Shown here piece after piece: positions 48,165-59,132 of a stretch of DNA of 64,000 nt. Source of the stretch: Aphelocoma coerulescens. Its lineage: Eukaryota > Chordata > Aves > Passeriformes > Corvidae. The position numbers were made by a program, and so were the translations under genes. Within the stretch, counting starts at the first letter, position 1. Every line of letters begins with the position of its first letter. The stretch covers positions 310,001 through 374,000 of the forward strand of contig NW_027183507.1 of assembly GCF_041296385.1 (NCBI RefSeq), read 5' to 3'. Below the pieces are notes generated by a model that worked only from the letters and a program-made list of their open reading frames with translations, did no database searches and was not told the origin of the DNA.

Positions 48165-48440
48165 CTTCGCAGCAAACAGCTCCACGAGCGCTCTGCAAGC
48201 CGGGACCAGCTCCGCGGCAGCCCAATCCCGGCGGGAGATATTATTAAAGAGTTTAACCCGAACTGTGTCCCAGAAGTCTCTTGTAAAGACGGCTGAACGG
48301 TCAGCATTTGGGAAATTAATCAGAGTCCATTCTAAGAGGTTTTTTAGCTCCTGTTTAGGTAATTGACTTGGACCGGAGCTTAGTAAGTACTTAAGTTGTT
48401 TATAGAGATGTCTGTCATGGGCAGAGTGAGTTTGTCCCAT
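48165..48440 (-). CDS. Gag matrix (MA) domain
   Basis: Residues 1-92 of the gag frame. The protein starts Met-Gly-Gln-Thr, with Gly2 as the likely myristoylation site, and continues as a basic/aromatic, helical-looking domain with several Trp, Phe and Arg residues. This order and size fit the membrane-binding matrix of betaretrovirus-like Gag proteins, which directs Gag to the membrane. The domain itself is open and unbroken; the frame is lost about 100 residues further on. The ATG is the first after the splice donor. Confidence 0.75.
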
Positions 48441-48454
48441 TATTGACCAGTATG

Positions 48455-48466
48455 ATACTCACCTAG
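48455..48466 (-). promoter_or_regulatory. Splice donor for the subgenomic (env) mRNA
   Basis: Sense CTAG|GTGAGTAT, a near-consensus donor with the exon ending at 48463, 22 nt upstream of the gag ATG. A message spliced here carries no gag codons, so Env must start at its own ATG, unlike avian leukosis viruses where the donor is inside gag. I could not identify a clear acceptor upstream of env. Confidence 0.65.
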
Positions 48467-48564
48467 ATGTCGCAGGGGGCAGGGTCCTTAATCAGAAGTC
48501 CGTCGTGGGGGGCTGGCCAGGCTCTCCACACGGCGCTCAGGACGCTGCTGTCGGGTCCCTCCTC

Positions 48565-48972
48565 AGAGCTCCGGTTTCAGGCGTCGCTTGGCAACGGCTT
48601 TCCGTGCTCGGGACCTCGCAGGTGTCTCCACTCAGAGCTCCAGCGCGGGCGGTGCTGAGCAATACCCGCCTGTGCTCGGGCGCGCGGCTGGATCCCTCCT
48701 AAGAGCTCCGGTCTGCACTGCTTAGCAGCGTGTCCGTGCTCGAGGGGTACCACGGCAAACTTCCTCAAAGAGCTCCAGGTAACCGCTGCGCAGCAGTGGC
48801 CGTCTGTGCTCGAGGACTGCCAGGCAATTTCCTCCCTCCGAGAGCTCCAGGTAATTGCTACGAAGTAACGGCTCCCCGTGCTCGAGGGCTGCCTCGGCAG
48901 AGTTATAGAGCTCCGGCTTTTACGCTGCGCAGCAACGGTATGCCGTGCTCACGACACGTTCCAGGTGGCTAT
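48565..48972 (-). repeat. Six diverged ~68-bp tandem repeats in the leader
   Basis: Copies begin with agagctcc on the plus strand at 48565, 48634, 48702, 48769, 48841 and 48907 (spacings 69, 68, 67, 72, 66). Most then contain a small palindrome like gctgcgcagc and a cgtgctcg block about 30-40 nt later. Copies are clearly diverged, so the array is older than this insertion. Confidence 0.8.
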
Positions 48973-49039
48973 AACTGGTCTTTTAGTTACCGTCCATGGC
49001 GAAGTCTCTCACAGGTGGAAGAAGCTGAATCAGGCCTTC

Positions 49040-49057
49040 ACTCACGTTTGGGCGCCA
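49040..49057 (-). promoter_or_regulatory. Primer binding site, lysine tRNA type
   Basis: Three nucleotides after the 5' LTR the sense strand reads TGGCGCCCAAACGTGAGT. The leading TGGCGCCC is the 3' end complement of lysine tRNAs. The following bases resemble the Lys-1,2 type used by several betaretroviruses, with imperfect match beyond the first ten. Alpharetroviruses use tryptophan tRNA, so this fits the class II backbone. Confidence 0.8.
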
Positions 49058-49060
49058 GTT

Positions 49061-49892
49061 TGTCGAAATTGATGGCGATGATGGTGATGAGGGTGTGGGT
49101 TCGGTCGGGCCCGGCTGGAGATGGACGGCGACGAGAGATCTCTATAAGCAGGTCTTTGGAGCATGCAGTTTATTGCAGAGGGCGTGGGTACAGGGGCACT
49201 GCTTAGAGCTGCCAGCTGCAGCTCCAAGCAGGCCCAAGGTGTAAGAGAGGGAGAGAGAGTGAGCGAGAGAGCTAGAGCAAGAGGCTGAGAGCTAAGAGTG
49301 TAAAGAGCAAGAGAGACAAACTAAGAGGAGAGCTGAATTAAGAGGAAGAAGAAGAGCAAGAGAGTTACTAAGAGAGCTACTAAGAGGAGAAGAGCATTAC
49401 TAAGAGAGCTACTAAGAGAGTTACTAAGAGCGTTACTAAGAGGAGAAGAGCATTACTAAGAGGAGAGGAGTTAAGAGAGCGAGGAGCTTGTTACAATACA
49501 ATAAATCATCTTCTGTAGTGAATATTCTAATTCTCAGTAGCCAATCTAATACAAGGTACAAATCCTATAGCATTTACATACAGCCTATAAGAGTTCTTAC
49601 ATTACCATAGAGTGTTACATTTTAACTTCTAAAAACTACTCTTTGGACCCCTTCTGCTGAGCTAGTAGGGTCTGCTCTGACCCTTGGACCTGTCTGCAAG
49701 CAGAGGGTATTGTTCAATCAAGAGGGGATTACCTTCAGCCGGCTATACCATTGTTTTCCAGTTGTTCAGTAACTAAGACTCTATATCTCAAAGATGGCCT
49801 TCATTTCGATGTCGCTCACAGTTTTCATATTCCCAGAATCTTTTGTGAGGCAATCATATTTATAAGGCTTTCCTGTTTCATCTTCCCCAACA
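49061..49892 (-). repeat. 5' LTR of the provirus
   Basis: 832 bp. By inference U3 spans roughly 49480-49892, R roughly 49150-49480 and U5 roughly 49061-49150, based on a TATA-like stretch and the poly(A) signal. R is a long pyrimidine-rich tract in sense (purine-rich on the plus strand) with repeats of CTCTTAGTA. It carries G at 49847, the state found in all four solo LTRs. Confidence 0.97.
49492..49545 (-). promoter_or_regulatory. Candidate LTR core promoter (TATA-like plus ATTGG box)
   Basis: On the minus strand an ATTGG box (49541-49545, CCAAT on plus) lies ~35-50 nt upstream of the AT-rich TTTATTGTATTGTA (49492-49505). Pyrimidine-rich sequence follows where a start site would fall. The spacing is typical of a retroviral U3 promoter, but no start site can be proved from sequence. 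Confidence 0.4.
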
Positions 49893-49897
49893 ACAAA
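49893..49897. repeat. Target-site duplication, right
   Basis: ACAAA directly after the CA end of the 5' LTR. A 5-bp duplication fits a retroviral integrase; class II elements usually give 5-6 bp. Confidence 0.93.
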
Positions 49898-50135
49898 GGC
49901 TCTCCTGGGAGCCACGGGTCACAAAGCACCGTGGGCTCTGTGCAGCCCCGCTGTGTCACAATGGCCGCTGGCTTCCACGAGCCCCCGCAGTGTCCCAGTG
50001 GGCCCCGTGGCTTTAGGAGTGGGTGGCTGGGAGTTGGTGCCAGCGGCTGGGGGAGCAGCAGCAGGGACTGTGTGTGGACAGTGCCATGGCCACTTGTGTG
50101 GCCACTGGTGTCTCTGTGCCAGGCACAGCCGTGGT

Positions 50136-52328
50136 GTGTAACACCGGCTCTGGGTCCTTTGGCTGTGCAGGTGGCAGTCACGGCCTGGAGCAGGGCTGCT
50201 CCCGGGGGACAGCCTGGGGCAGGAGGCTGCTGGAGATTCATTCCCCACACTCCTTGTCATGAGGTGCTCAGAGTGATTGGAAAGGCTGTTGGCAGCAGGC
50301 AGTTCTCTGGGTTCAAGCTGTGGAGCTGTCAGCGGGAATGCAAAGGCCAAGCTGGTGAGCCTTTTGTCCTGGTGCCTTTAGTGTGTGAGCAGTCCCTGGT
50401 GCCGTTGTCTTTGGATCCTGAGTGTGGGAGAGGCAAGGCTTAGGATGGTGCGTAGAGCTGAGAAGGAAAGTGCCGAGAGCAGCATGTGTGCTGCTGCTTT
50501 GAGGGGTGCAGTTGAAGTTGTAGGCAGCAAGAGCTTTCTCAGCTGGCCCTTTTGTGAGCTCTGCTTTTGCCAGATGACTTCCATCTTACCCTCTTACCAT
50601 CTTAGCCTCTCATTTTTGCATATCCCAAACCCCCTTCCAAACATCCAGCAGCTGCTTGTAAAGAAGAAGTCCTAGAACAAAAAGCCAGTGCTGCCTTTCA
50701 TAGCCCCTTTGCTGTCTATGAAGTAGAGGAAAGAAGCTAGTGAGACGCACTTTCTTTCTCAACTCCATAGAGCGCATCCTTCTCTCAAGGTGGCAGAGTC
50801 CTTGGCGGAAGTGAAGCATCTGCAGCTGCAGTTCAGACTGAGAGATGTGCCAGGACAGGAAACATTTGCTGACCTTCCCTGTTCCCTGTGCAACATGATT
50901 CTCGCATCCCAGTCACTTTCACATACCTTCGGTATCCCTGAGTCCAAGCAGCTAAAGCTCAGAGAGACAGAAGTGTCAGGAAGGAAAACGTTGCAAAAGC
51001 ACCCCCTTCTCTTATCAGCATATAAATTGTGCACAACAGGCTGCGGCACCGAACCTTCCTTCTCAGATAGACATGCCATCACACTTTTCACTCTTGCAGC
51101 TCGGTTGAAAAGCTCCAGCAGCTGCTCCCGCAATAGCAAAAGGTTCTAGAAGTGAAAGCCAGTTTGGGGCTGCACCTTCTCCTTGCCGCATGTAAGCCAC
51201 ACCAAACTCCCTGATGCACTCTGTCCTCCCCTTCTCAAAGGAGTAGACGGTGGCATCAGGACACACCTGTGTCCCAGCAGCTGGGTGCCCAGCCGGGAGC
51301 AGGAGCAGGGCTGGGGCTGCTCCCAAAGTTGCCCCGCCCCAATGCCAGAGCCGGACATATGCTGAGGGGGGGCTGGATCAGGCTTTATTGTCCAGCTGCA
51401 TGCCAGGAGTGAGCACAAAATCTACCTGCATTCTCTGCAGCATGCCATCCTGGAGCAGAGCCATTGCCAAAGGAAGCCGTCAGCCCGTGCCAAGCCAGTG
51501 CCGGAGTGGGATCCTAGCAGCACCTGTGGAAGCCGGGAGAGAGGAGCCCACCTGGAGCAGGTTCGTGCAGGATTAATCATCCCGTGGCTTCCCACCAGGG
51601 TCCTGTTGCTTCCAAAAGGCCCCACAGTGTCACTGTGGCCCCTCGGTTCCACCAGGTTCCATAGCGTCACTGTGGTGCCCAGGGTTCCGTCAGCTTCGCC
51701 AGCATCCCCACGGTCTGCAGAGCTCCCCGAGCTTCTGTGGTGTCACAGTGGAGGCAGGGTTGCATCAGGTTCCATAGCATCAGCACGGTCTCCAGGGCTC
51801 CCAGAGGTTCTGTGGTGTCACAGTGGAGGCAGGGTTGCATCAGGTTCCATAGCATCACCACAGTCTCCAGGGCTCCCTGAGCTTCTGTGGTGTCACAGTG
51901 GAGGCAGGGTTGCATCAGGTTCCATAGCATCAGCACGGTCTCCAGGGCTCCCAGAGGTTCTGTGGTGTCACAGAGGAGGCAGGGTTGCATCAGGTTCCAT
52001 AGCATCACCACGGTCTCCAGGGCTCCCCTGAGCTTCTGTGGTGGTGTCACAGAGGAGCCAGGCTTCCTTGTAGTTCCCCAGCATCACAAAGGCTCTCCTG
52101 GGAGCCACGGGTCACAAAGCACCGTGGGCTCTGTGCAGCCCCGCTGTGTCACAATGGCCGCTGGCTTCCACGAGCCCCCGCAGTGTCCCAGTGGGCCCCG
52201 TAGCTTTAGGAGTGGGTGGCTGGGAGTTGGTGCCAGCGGCTGGGGGAGCAGCAGCAGGGACTGTGTGTGGACAGTGCCATGGCCACTTGTGTGGCCACTG
52301 GTGTCTCTGTGCCAGGCACAGCCGTGGT
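50136..52328 (+). repeat. Satellite unit 19 (2,193 bp)
   Basis: Four minisatellite copies. A at 50484 (as units 17 and 18), private G at 50962 and A at 52202, and G at 50993 shared only with unit 24. Marker C at 51481. Confidence 0.95.
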
Positions 52329-54596
52329 GTGTAACACCGGCTCTGGGTCCTTTGGCTGTGCAGGTGGCAGTCACGGCCTGGAGCAGGGCTGCTCCCGGGG
52401 GACAGCCTGGGGCAGGAGGCTGCTGGAGATTCATTCCCCACACTCCTTGTCATGAGGTGCTCAGAGTGATTGGAAAGGCTGTTGGCAGCAGGCAGTTCTC
52501 TGGGTTCAAGCTGTGGAGCTGTCAGCGGGAATGCAAAGGCCAAGCTGGTGAGCCTTTTGTCCTGGTGCCTTTAGTGTGTGAGCAGTCCCTGGTGCCGTTG
52601 TCTTTGGATCCTGAGTGTGGGAGAGGCAAGGCTTAGGATGGTGCGTAGAGCTGAGAAGGAAAGTGCCGAGAGCAGCGTGTGTGCTGCTGCTTTGAGGGGT
52701 GCAGTTGAAGTTGTAGGCAGCAAGAGCTTTCTCAGCTGGCCCTTTTGTGAGCTCTGCTTTTGCCAGATGACTTCCATCTTACCCTCTTACCATCTTAGCC
52801 TCTCATTTTTGCATATCCCAAACCCTCTTCCAAACATCCAGCAGCTGCTTGTAAAGAAGAAGTCCTAGAACAAAAAGCCAGTGCTGCCTTTCATAGCCCC
52901 TTTGCTGTCTATGAAGTAGAGGAAAGAAGCTAGTGAGACGCACTTTCTTTCTCAACTCCATAGAGCGCATCCTTCTCTCAAGGTGGCAGAGTCCTTGGCG
53001 GAAGTGAAGCATCTGCAGCTGCAGTTCAGACTGAGAGATGTGCCAGGACAGGAAACATTTGCTGACCTTCCCTGTTCCCTGTGCAACATGATTCTCGCAT
53101 CCCAGTCACTTTCACATACCTTCGGTATCCCTGAGTCCAAGCAGCTAAAGCTCACAGAGACAGAAGTGTCAGGAAGGAAAACGTTCCAAAAGCACCCCCT
53201 TCTCTTATCAGCATATAAATTGTGCACAACAGGCTGCGGCACCGAACCTTCCTTCTCAGATAGACATGCCATCACACTTTTCACTCTTGCAGCTCGGTTG
53301 AAAAGCTCCAGCAGCTGCTCCCGCAATAGCAAAAGGTTCTAGAAGTGAAAGCCAGTTTGGGGCTGCACCTTCTCCTTGCCGCATGTAAGCCACACCAAAC
53401 TCCCTGATGCACTCTGTCCTCCCCTTCTCAAAGGAGTAGACGGTGGCATCAGGACACACCTGTGTCCCAGCAGCTGGGTGCCCAGCCGGGAGCAGGAGCA
53501 GGGCTGGGGCTGCTCCCAAAGTTGCCCCGCCCCAATGCCAGAGCCGGACATATGCTGAGGGGGGGCTGGATCAGGCTTTATTGTCCAGCTGCATGCCAGG
53601 AGTGAGCACAAAATCTACCTGCATTCTCTGCAGCATGCCATCCTGGAGCAGAGCCATTGCCAAAGGAAGCCGTCAGCCCGTGCCAAGCCAGTGCCGGAGT
53701 GGGATCCTAGCAGCACCTGTGGAAGCCGGGAGAGAGGAGCCCACCTGGAGCAGGTTCGTGCAGGATTAATCATCCCGTGGCTTCCCACCAGGGTCCTGTT
53801 GCTTCCAAAAGGCCCCACAGTGTCACTGTGGCCCCTCGGTTCCACCAGGTTCCATAGCGTCACTGTGGTGCCCAGGGTTCCGTCAGCTTCGCCAGCATCC
53901 CCACGGTCTGCAGAGCTCCCCGAGCTTCTGTGGTGTCACAGTGGAGGCAGGGTTGCATCAGGTTCCATAGCATCAGCACGGTCTCCAGGGCTCCCAGAGG
54001 TTCTGTGGTGTCACAGTGGAGGCAGGGTTGCATCAGGTTCCATAGCATCACCACAGTCTCCAGGGCTCCCTGAGCTTCTGTGGTGTCACAGTGGAGGCAG
54101 GGTTGCATCAGGTTCCATAGCATCAGCACGGTCTCCAGGGCTCCCAGAGGTTCTGTGGTGTCACAGAGGAGGCAGGGTTGCATCAGGTTCCATAGCATCA
54201 CCACGGTCTCCAGGGCTCCAAGAGCTTCTGTGGTGTCACAGAGGAGGCAGGGTTGCATCAGGTTCAATAGCATTAGCACGGTCTCCAGGGCTCCCCTGAG
54301 CTTCTGTGGTGGTGTCACAGAGGAGCCAGGCTTCCTTGTAGTTCCCCAGCATCACAAAGGCTCTCCTGGGAGCCACGGGTCACAAAGCACCGTGGGCTCT
54401 GTGCAGCCCCGCTGTGTCACAATGGCCGCTGGCTTCCACGAGCCCCCGCAGTGTCCCAGTGGGCCCCGTGGCTTTAGGAGTGGGTGGCTGGGAGTTGGTG
54501 CCAGCGGCTGGGGGAGCAGCAGCAGGGACTGTGTGTGGACAGTGCCATGGCCACTTGTGTGGCCACTGGTGTCTCTGTGCCAGGCACAGCCGTGGT
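52329..54596 (+). repeat. Satellite unit 20
   Basis: T at 52826 and T at 54274, both shared only with the adjacent unit 21. Marker C at 53674. Confidence 0.95.
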
Positions 54597-56864
54597 GTGT
54601 AACACCGGCTCTGGGTCCTTTGGCTGTGCAGGTGGCAGTCACGGCCTGGAGCAGGGCTGCTCCCGGGGGACAGCCTGGGGCAGGAGGCTGCTGGAGATTC
54701 ATTCCCCACACTCCTTGTCATGAGGTGCTCAGAGTGATTGGAAAGGCTGTTGGCAGCAGGCAGTTCTCTGGGTTCAAGCTGTGGAGCTGTCAGCGGGAAT
54801 GCAAAGGCCAAGCTGGTGAGCCTTTTGTCCTGGTGCCTTTAGTGTGTGAGCAGTCCCTGGTGCCGTTGTCTTTGGATCCTGAGTGTGGGAGAGGCAAGGC
54901 TTAGGATGGTGCGTAGAGCTGAGAAGGAAAGTGCCGAGAGCAGCGTGTGTGCTGCTGCTTTGAGGGGTGCAGTTGAAGTTGTAGGCAGCAAGAGCTTTCT
55001 CAGCTGGCCCTTTTGTGAGCTCTGCTTTTGCCAGATGACTTCCATCTTACCCTCTTACCATCTTAGCCTCTCATTTTTGCATATCCCAAACCCTCTTCCA
55101 AACATCCAGCAGCTGCTTGTAAAGAAGAAGTCCTAGAACAAAAAGCCAGTGCTGCCTTTCATAGCCCCTTTGCTGTCTATGAAGTAGAGGAAAGAAGCTA
55201 GTGAGACGCACTTTCTTTCTCAACTCCATAGAGCGCATCCTTCTCTCAAGGTGGCAGAGTCCTTGGCGGAAGTGAAGCATCTGCAGCTGCAGTTCAGACT
55301 GAGAGATGTGCCAGGACAGGAAACATTTGCTGACCTTCCCTGTTCCCTGTGCAACATGATTCTCGCATCCCAGTCACTTTCACATACCTTCGGTATCCCT
55401 GAGTCCAAGCAGCTAAAGCTCACAGAGACAGAAGTGTCAGGAAGGAAAACGTTCCAAAAGCACCCCCTTCTCTTATCAGCATATAAATTGTGCACAACAG
55501 GCTGCGGCACCGAACCTTCCTTCTCAGATAGACATGCCATCACACTTTTCACTCTTGCAGCTCGGTTGAAAAGCTCCAGCAGCTGCTCCCGCAATAGCAA
55601 AAGGTTCTAGAAGTGAAAGCCAGTTTGGGGCTGCACCTTCTCCTTGCCGCATGTAAGCCACACCAAACTCCCTGATGCACTCTGTCCTCCCCTTCTCAAA
55701 GGAGTAGACGGTGGCATCAGGACACACCTGTGTCCCAGCAGCTGGGTGCCCAGCCGGGAGCAGGAGCAGGGCTGGGGCTGCTCCCAAAGTTGCCCCGCCC
55801 CAATGCCAGAGCCGGACATATGCTGAGGGGGGGCTGGATCAGGCTTTATTGTCCAGCTGCATGCCAGGAGTGAGCACAAAATCTACCTGCATTCTCTGCA
55901 GCATGCCATCCTGGAGCAGAGCCATTGCCAAAGGAAGCCGTCAGCCCGTGCCAAGCCAGTGCCGGAGTGGGATCCTAGCAGCACCTGTGGAAGCCGGGAG
56001 AGAGGAGCCCACCTGGAGCAGGTTCGTGCAGGATTAATCATCCCGTGGCTTCCCACCAGGGTCCTGTTGCTTCCAAAAGGCCCCACAGTGTCACTGTGGC
56101 CCCTCGGTTCCACCAGGTTCCATAGCGTCACTGTGGTGCCCAGGGTTCCGTCAGCTTCGCCAGCATCCCCACGGTCTGCAGAGCTCCCCGAGCTTCTGTG
56201 GTGTCACAGTGGAGGCAGGGTTGCATCAGGTTCCATAGCATCAGCACGGTCTCCAGGGCTCCCAGAGGTTCTGTGGTGTCACAGTGGAGGCAGGGTTGCA
56301 TCAGGTTCCATAGCATCACCACAGTCTCCAGGGCTCCCTGAGCTTCTGTGGTGTCACAGTGGAGGCAGGGTTGCATCAGGTTCCATAGCATCAGCACGGT
56401 CTCCAGGGCTCCCAGAGGTTCTGTGGTGTCACAGAGGAGGCAGGGTTGCATCAGGTTCCATAGCATCACCACGGTCTCCAGGGCTCCAAGAGCTTCTGTG
56501 GTGTCACAGAGGAGGCAGGGTTGCATCAGGTTCAATAGCATTAGCACGGTCTCCAGGGCTCCCCTGAGCTTCTGTGGTGGTGTCACAGAGGAGCCAGGCT
56601 TCCTTGTAGTTCCCCAGCATCACAAAGGCTCTCCTGGGAGCCACGGGTCACAAAGCACCGTGGGCTCTGTGCAGCCCCGCTGTGTCACAATGGCCGCTGG
56701 CTTCCACGAGCCCCCGCAGTGTCCCAGTGGGCCCCGTGGCTTTAGGAGTGGGTGGCTGGGAGTTGGTGCCAGCGGCTGGGGGAGCAGCAGCAGGGACTGT
56801 GTGTGGACAGTGCCATGGCCACTTGTGTGGCCACTGGTGTCTCTGTGCCAGGCACAGCCGTGGT
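54597..56864 (+). repeat. Satellite unit 21
   Basis: T at 55094 and T at 56542 as in unit 20; the two look like a recent adjacent duplication. Marker C at 55942. Confidence 0.95.
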
Positions 56865-59132
56865 GTGTAACACCGGCTCTGGGTCCTTTGGCTGTGCAGG
56901 TGGCAGTCACGGCCTGGAGCAGGGCTGCTCCCGGGGGACAGCCTGGGGCAGGAGGCTGCTGGAGATTCATTCCCCACACTCCTTGTCATGAGGTGCTCAG
57001 AGTGATTGGAAAGGCTGTTGGCAGCAGGCAGTTCTCTGGGTTCAAGCTGTGGAGCTGTCAGCGGGAATGCAAAGGCCAAGCTGGTGAGCCTTTTGTCCTG
57101 GTGCCTTTAGTGTGTGAGCAGTCCCTGGTGCCGTTGTCTTTGGATCCTGAGTGTGGGAGAGGCAAGGCTTAGGATGGTGCGTAGAGCTGAGAAGGAAAGT
57201 GCCGAGAGCAGCGTGTGTGCTGCTGCTTTGAGGGGTGCAGTTGAAGTTGTAGGCAGCAAGAGCTTTCTCAGCTGGCCCTTTTGTGAGCTCTGCTTTTGCC
57301 AGATGACTTCCATCTTACCCTCTTACCATCTTAGCCTCTCATTTTTGCATATCCCAAACCCCCTTCCAAACATCCAGCAGCTGCTTGTAAAGAAGAAGTC
57401 CTAGAACAAAAAGCCAGTGCTGCCTTTCATAGCCCCTTTGCTGTCTATGAAGTAGAGGAAAGAAGCTAGTGAGACGCACTTTCTTTCTCAACTCCATAGA
57501 GCGCATCCTTCTCTCAAGGTGGCAGAGTCCTTGGCGGAAGTGAAGCATCTGCAGCTGCAGTTCAGACTGAGAGATGTGCCAGGACAGGAAACATTTGCTG
57601 ACCTTCCCTGTTCCCTGTGCAACATGATTCTCGCATCCCAGTCACTTTCACACACCTTCGGTATCCCTGAGTCCAAGCAGCTAAAGCTCACAGAGACAGA
57701 AGTGTCAGGAAGGAAAACGTTCCAAAAGCACCCCCTTCTCTTATCAGCATATAAATTGTGCACAACAGGCTGCGGCACCGAACCTTCCTTCTCAGATAGA
57801 CATGCCATCACACTTTTCACTCTTGCAGCTCGGTTGAAAAGCTCCAGCAGCTGCTCCCGCAATAGCAAAAGGTTCTAGAAGTGAAAGCCAGTTTGGGGCT
57901 GCACCTTCTCCTTGCCGCATGTAAGCCACACCAAACTCCCTGATGCACTCTGTCCTCCCCTTCTCAAAGGAGTAGACGGTGGCATCAGGACACACCTGTG
58001 TCCCAGCAGCTGGGTGCCCAGCCGGGAGCAGGAGCAGGGCTGGGGCTGCTCCCAAAGTTGCCCCGCCCCAATGCCAGAGCCGGACATATGCTGAGGGGGG
58101 GCTGGATCAGGCTTTATTGTCCAGCTGCATGCCAGGAGTGAGCACAAAATCTACCTGCATTCTCTGCAGCATGCCATCCTGGAGCAGAGCCATTGCCAAA
58201 GGAAGCCGTGAGCCCGTGCCAAGCCAGTGCCGGAGTGGGATCCTAGCAGCACCTGTGGAAGCCGGGAGAGAGGAGCCCACCTGGAGCAGGTTCGTGCAGG
58301 ATTAATCATCCCGTGGCTTCCCACCAGGGTCCTGTTGCTTCCAAAAGGCCCCACAGTGTCACTGTGGCCCCTCGGTTCCACCAGGTTCCATAGCGTCACT
58401 GTGGTGCCCAGGGTTCCGTCAGCTTCGCCAGCATCCCCACGGTCTGCAGAGCTCCCCGAGCTTCTGTGGTGTCACAGTGGAGGCAGGGTTGCATCAGGTT
58501 CCATAGCATCAGCACGGTCTCCAGGGCTCCCTGAGGTTCTGTGGTGTCACAGTGGAGGCAGGGTTGCATCAGGTTCCATAGCATCACCACAGTCCCCAGG
58601 GCTCCCTGAGCTTCTGTGGTGTCACAGTGGAGGCAGGGTTGCATCAGGTTCCATAGCATCAGCACGGTCTCCAGGGCTCCCAGAGGTTCTGTGGTGTCAC
58701 AGAGGAGGCAGGGTTGCATCAGGTTCCATAGCATCACCACGGTCTCCAGGGCTCCAAGAGCTTCTGTGGTGTCACAGAGGAGGCAGGGTTGCATCAGGTT
58801 CAATAGCATCAGCACGGTCTCCAGGGCTCCCCTGAGCTTCTGTGGTGGTGTCACAGAGGAGCCAGGCTTCCTTGTAGTTCCCCAGCATCACAAAGGCTCT
58901 CCTGGGAGCCACGGGTCACAAAGCACCGTGGGCTCTGTGCAGCCCCGCTGTGTCACAATGGCCGCTGGCTTCCACGAGCCCCCGCAGTGTCCCAGTGGGC
59001 CCCGTGGCTTTAGGAGTGGGTGGCTGGGAGTTGGTGCCAGCGGCTGGGGGAGCAGCAGCAGGGACTGTGTGTGGACAGTGCCATGGCCACTTGTGTGGCC
59101 ACTGGTGTCTCTGTGCCAGGCACAGCCGTGGT
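56865..59132 (+). repeat. Satellite unit 22
   Basis: Rare C in cacacacc near 57650 and a private C at 58595. Otherwise closest to unit 1. Confidence 0.95.

Larger units (their letters stand above)
45917..48440 (-). pseudogene. Broken gag::pol remnant (matrix, Pro/Ala region, capsid fragment, integrase C-terminus)
   Basis: Starts at an ATG (48440) with a Met-Gly start that fits Gag myristoylation, and ends with TGA at 45917-45919. The coding content runs through three open pieces: 48440-47628, 47863-47069 and 47068-45917. The first two are offset by one base near a G/C run at 47832-47860; the last two are in one frame separated by a TAA at 47069-47071. The final piece joins a capsid N-terminal fragment in frame to the last third of integrase near 46327, deleting everything between. 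The piece 47068-45917 has no early ATG. No complete Gag or Pol function is expected. Confidence 0.85.
48441..49039 (-). other. Proviral leader (5' untranslated region)
   Basis: About 600 nt between the primer binding site and the gag ATG. It holds six tandem repeats (48565-48972) and a splice donor close to the gag start, and has no convincing open frame. In retroviruses this region carries the packaging signal; here that is an inference from position only. Confidence 0.75.
43784..49892 (-). mobile_element. Defective endogenous provirus, 6,109 bp
   Basis: Read on the minus strand: 5' LTR, primer binding site, leader, gag with matrix and a Pro/Ala-rich region, capsid fragment fused to the integrase C-terminus, env, polypurine tract, 3' LTR. 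It is flanked by ACAAA on both sides and sits at the same base of the satellite unit as the solo LTRs. Nucleocapsid, protease, reverse transcriptase, RNase H and the integrase zinc and catalytic domains are missing, so it is shorter than the usual 8-10 kb and cannot replicate alone. LTRs differ at one position by eye (44570 T, 49847 G). Gag, integrase and the lysine-type primer site point to a betaretrovirus-like (class II) backbone, while Env resembles the alpharetrovirus type. Confidence 0.96.
41754..50135 (+). repeat. Satellite unit 18, interrupted by the provirus
   Basis: A at 42102 and marker C at 43099 tie its left part to its neighbours. Its minisatellite (43347-43721) is identical in copy order to the four solo-LTR units. 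The provirus occupies 43784-49892. Confidence 0.96.

Noticed and set aside
49859..49866. TTATAAAT near the U3 edge as the LTR TATA box
   Set aside because: It is about 27-34 nt from the start of U3 and inside the env coding tail; a start site there would leave almost no U3. The AT-rich stretch at 49492-49505 is better placed.
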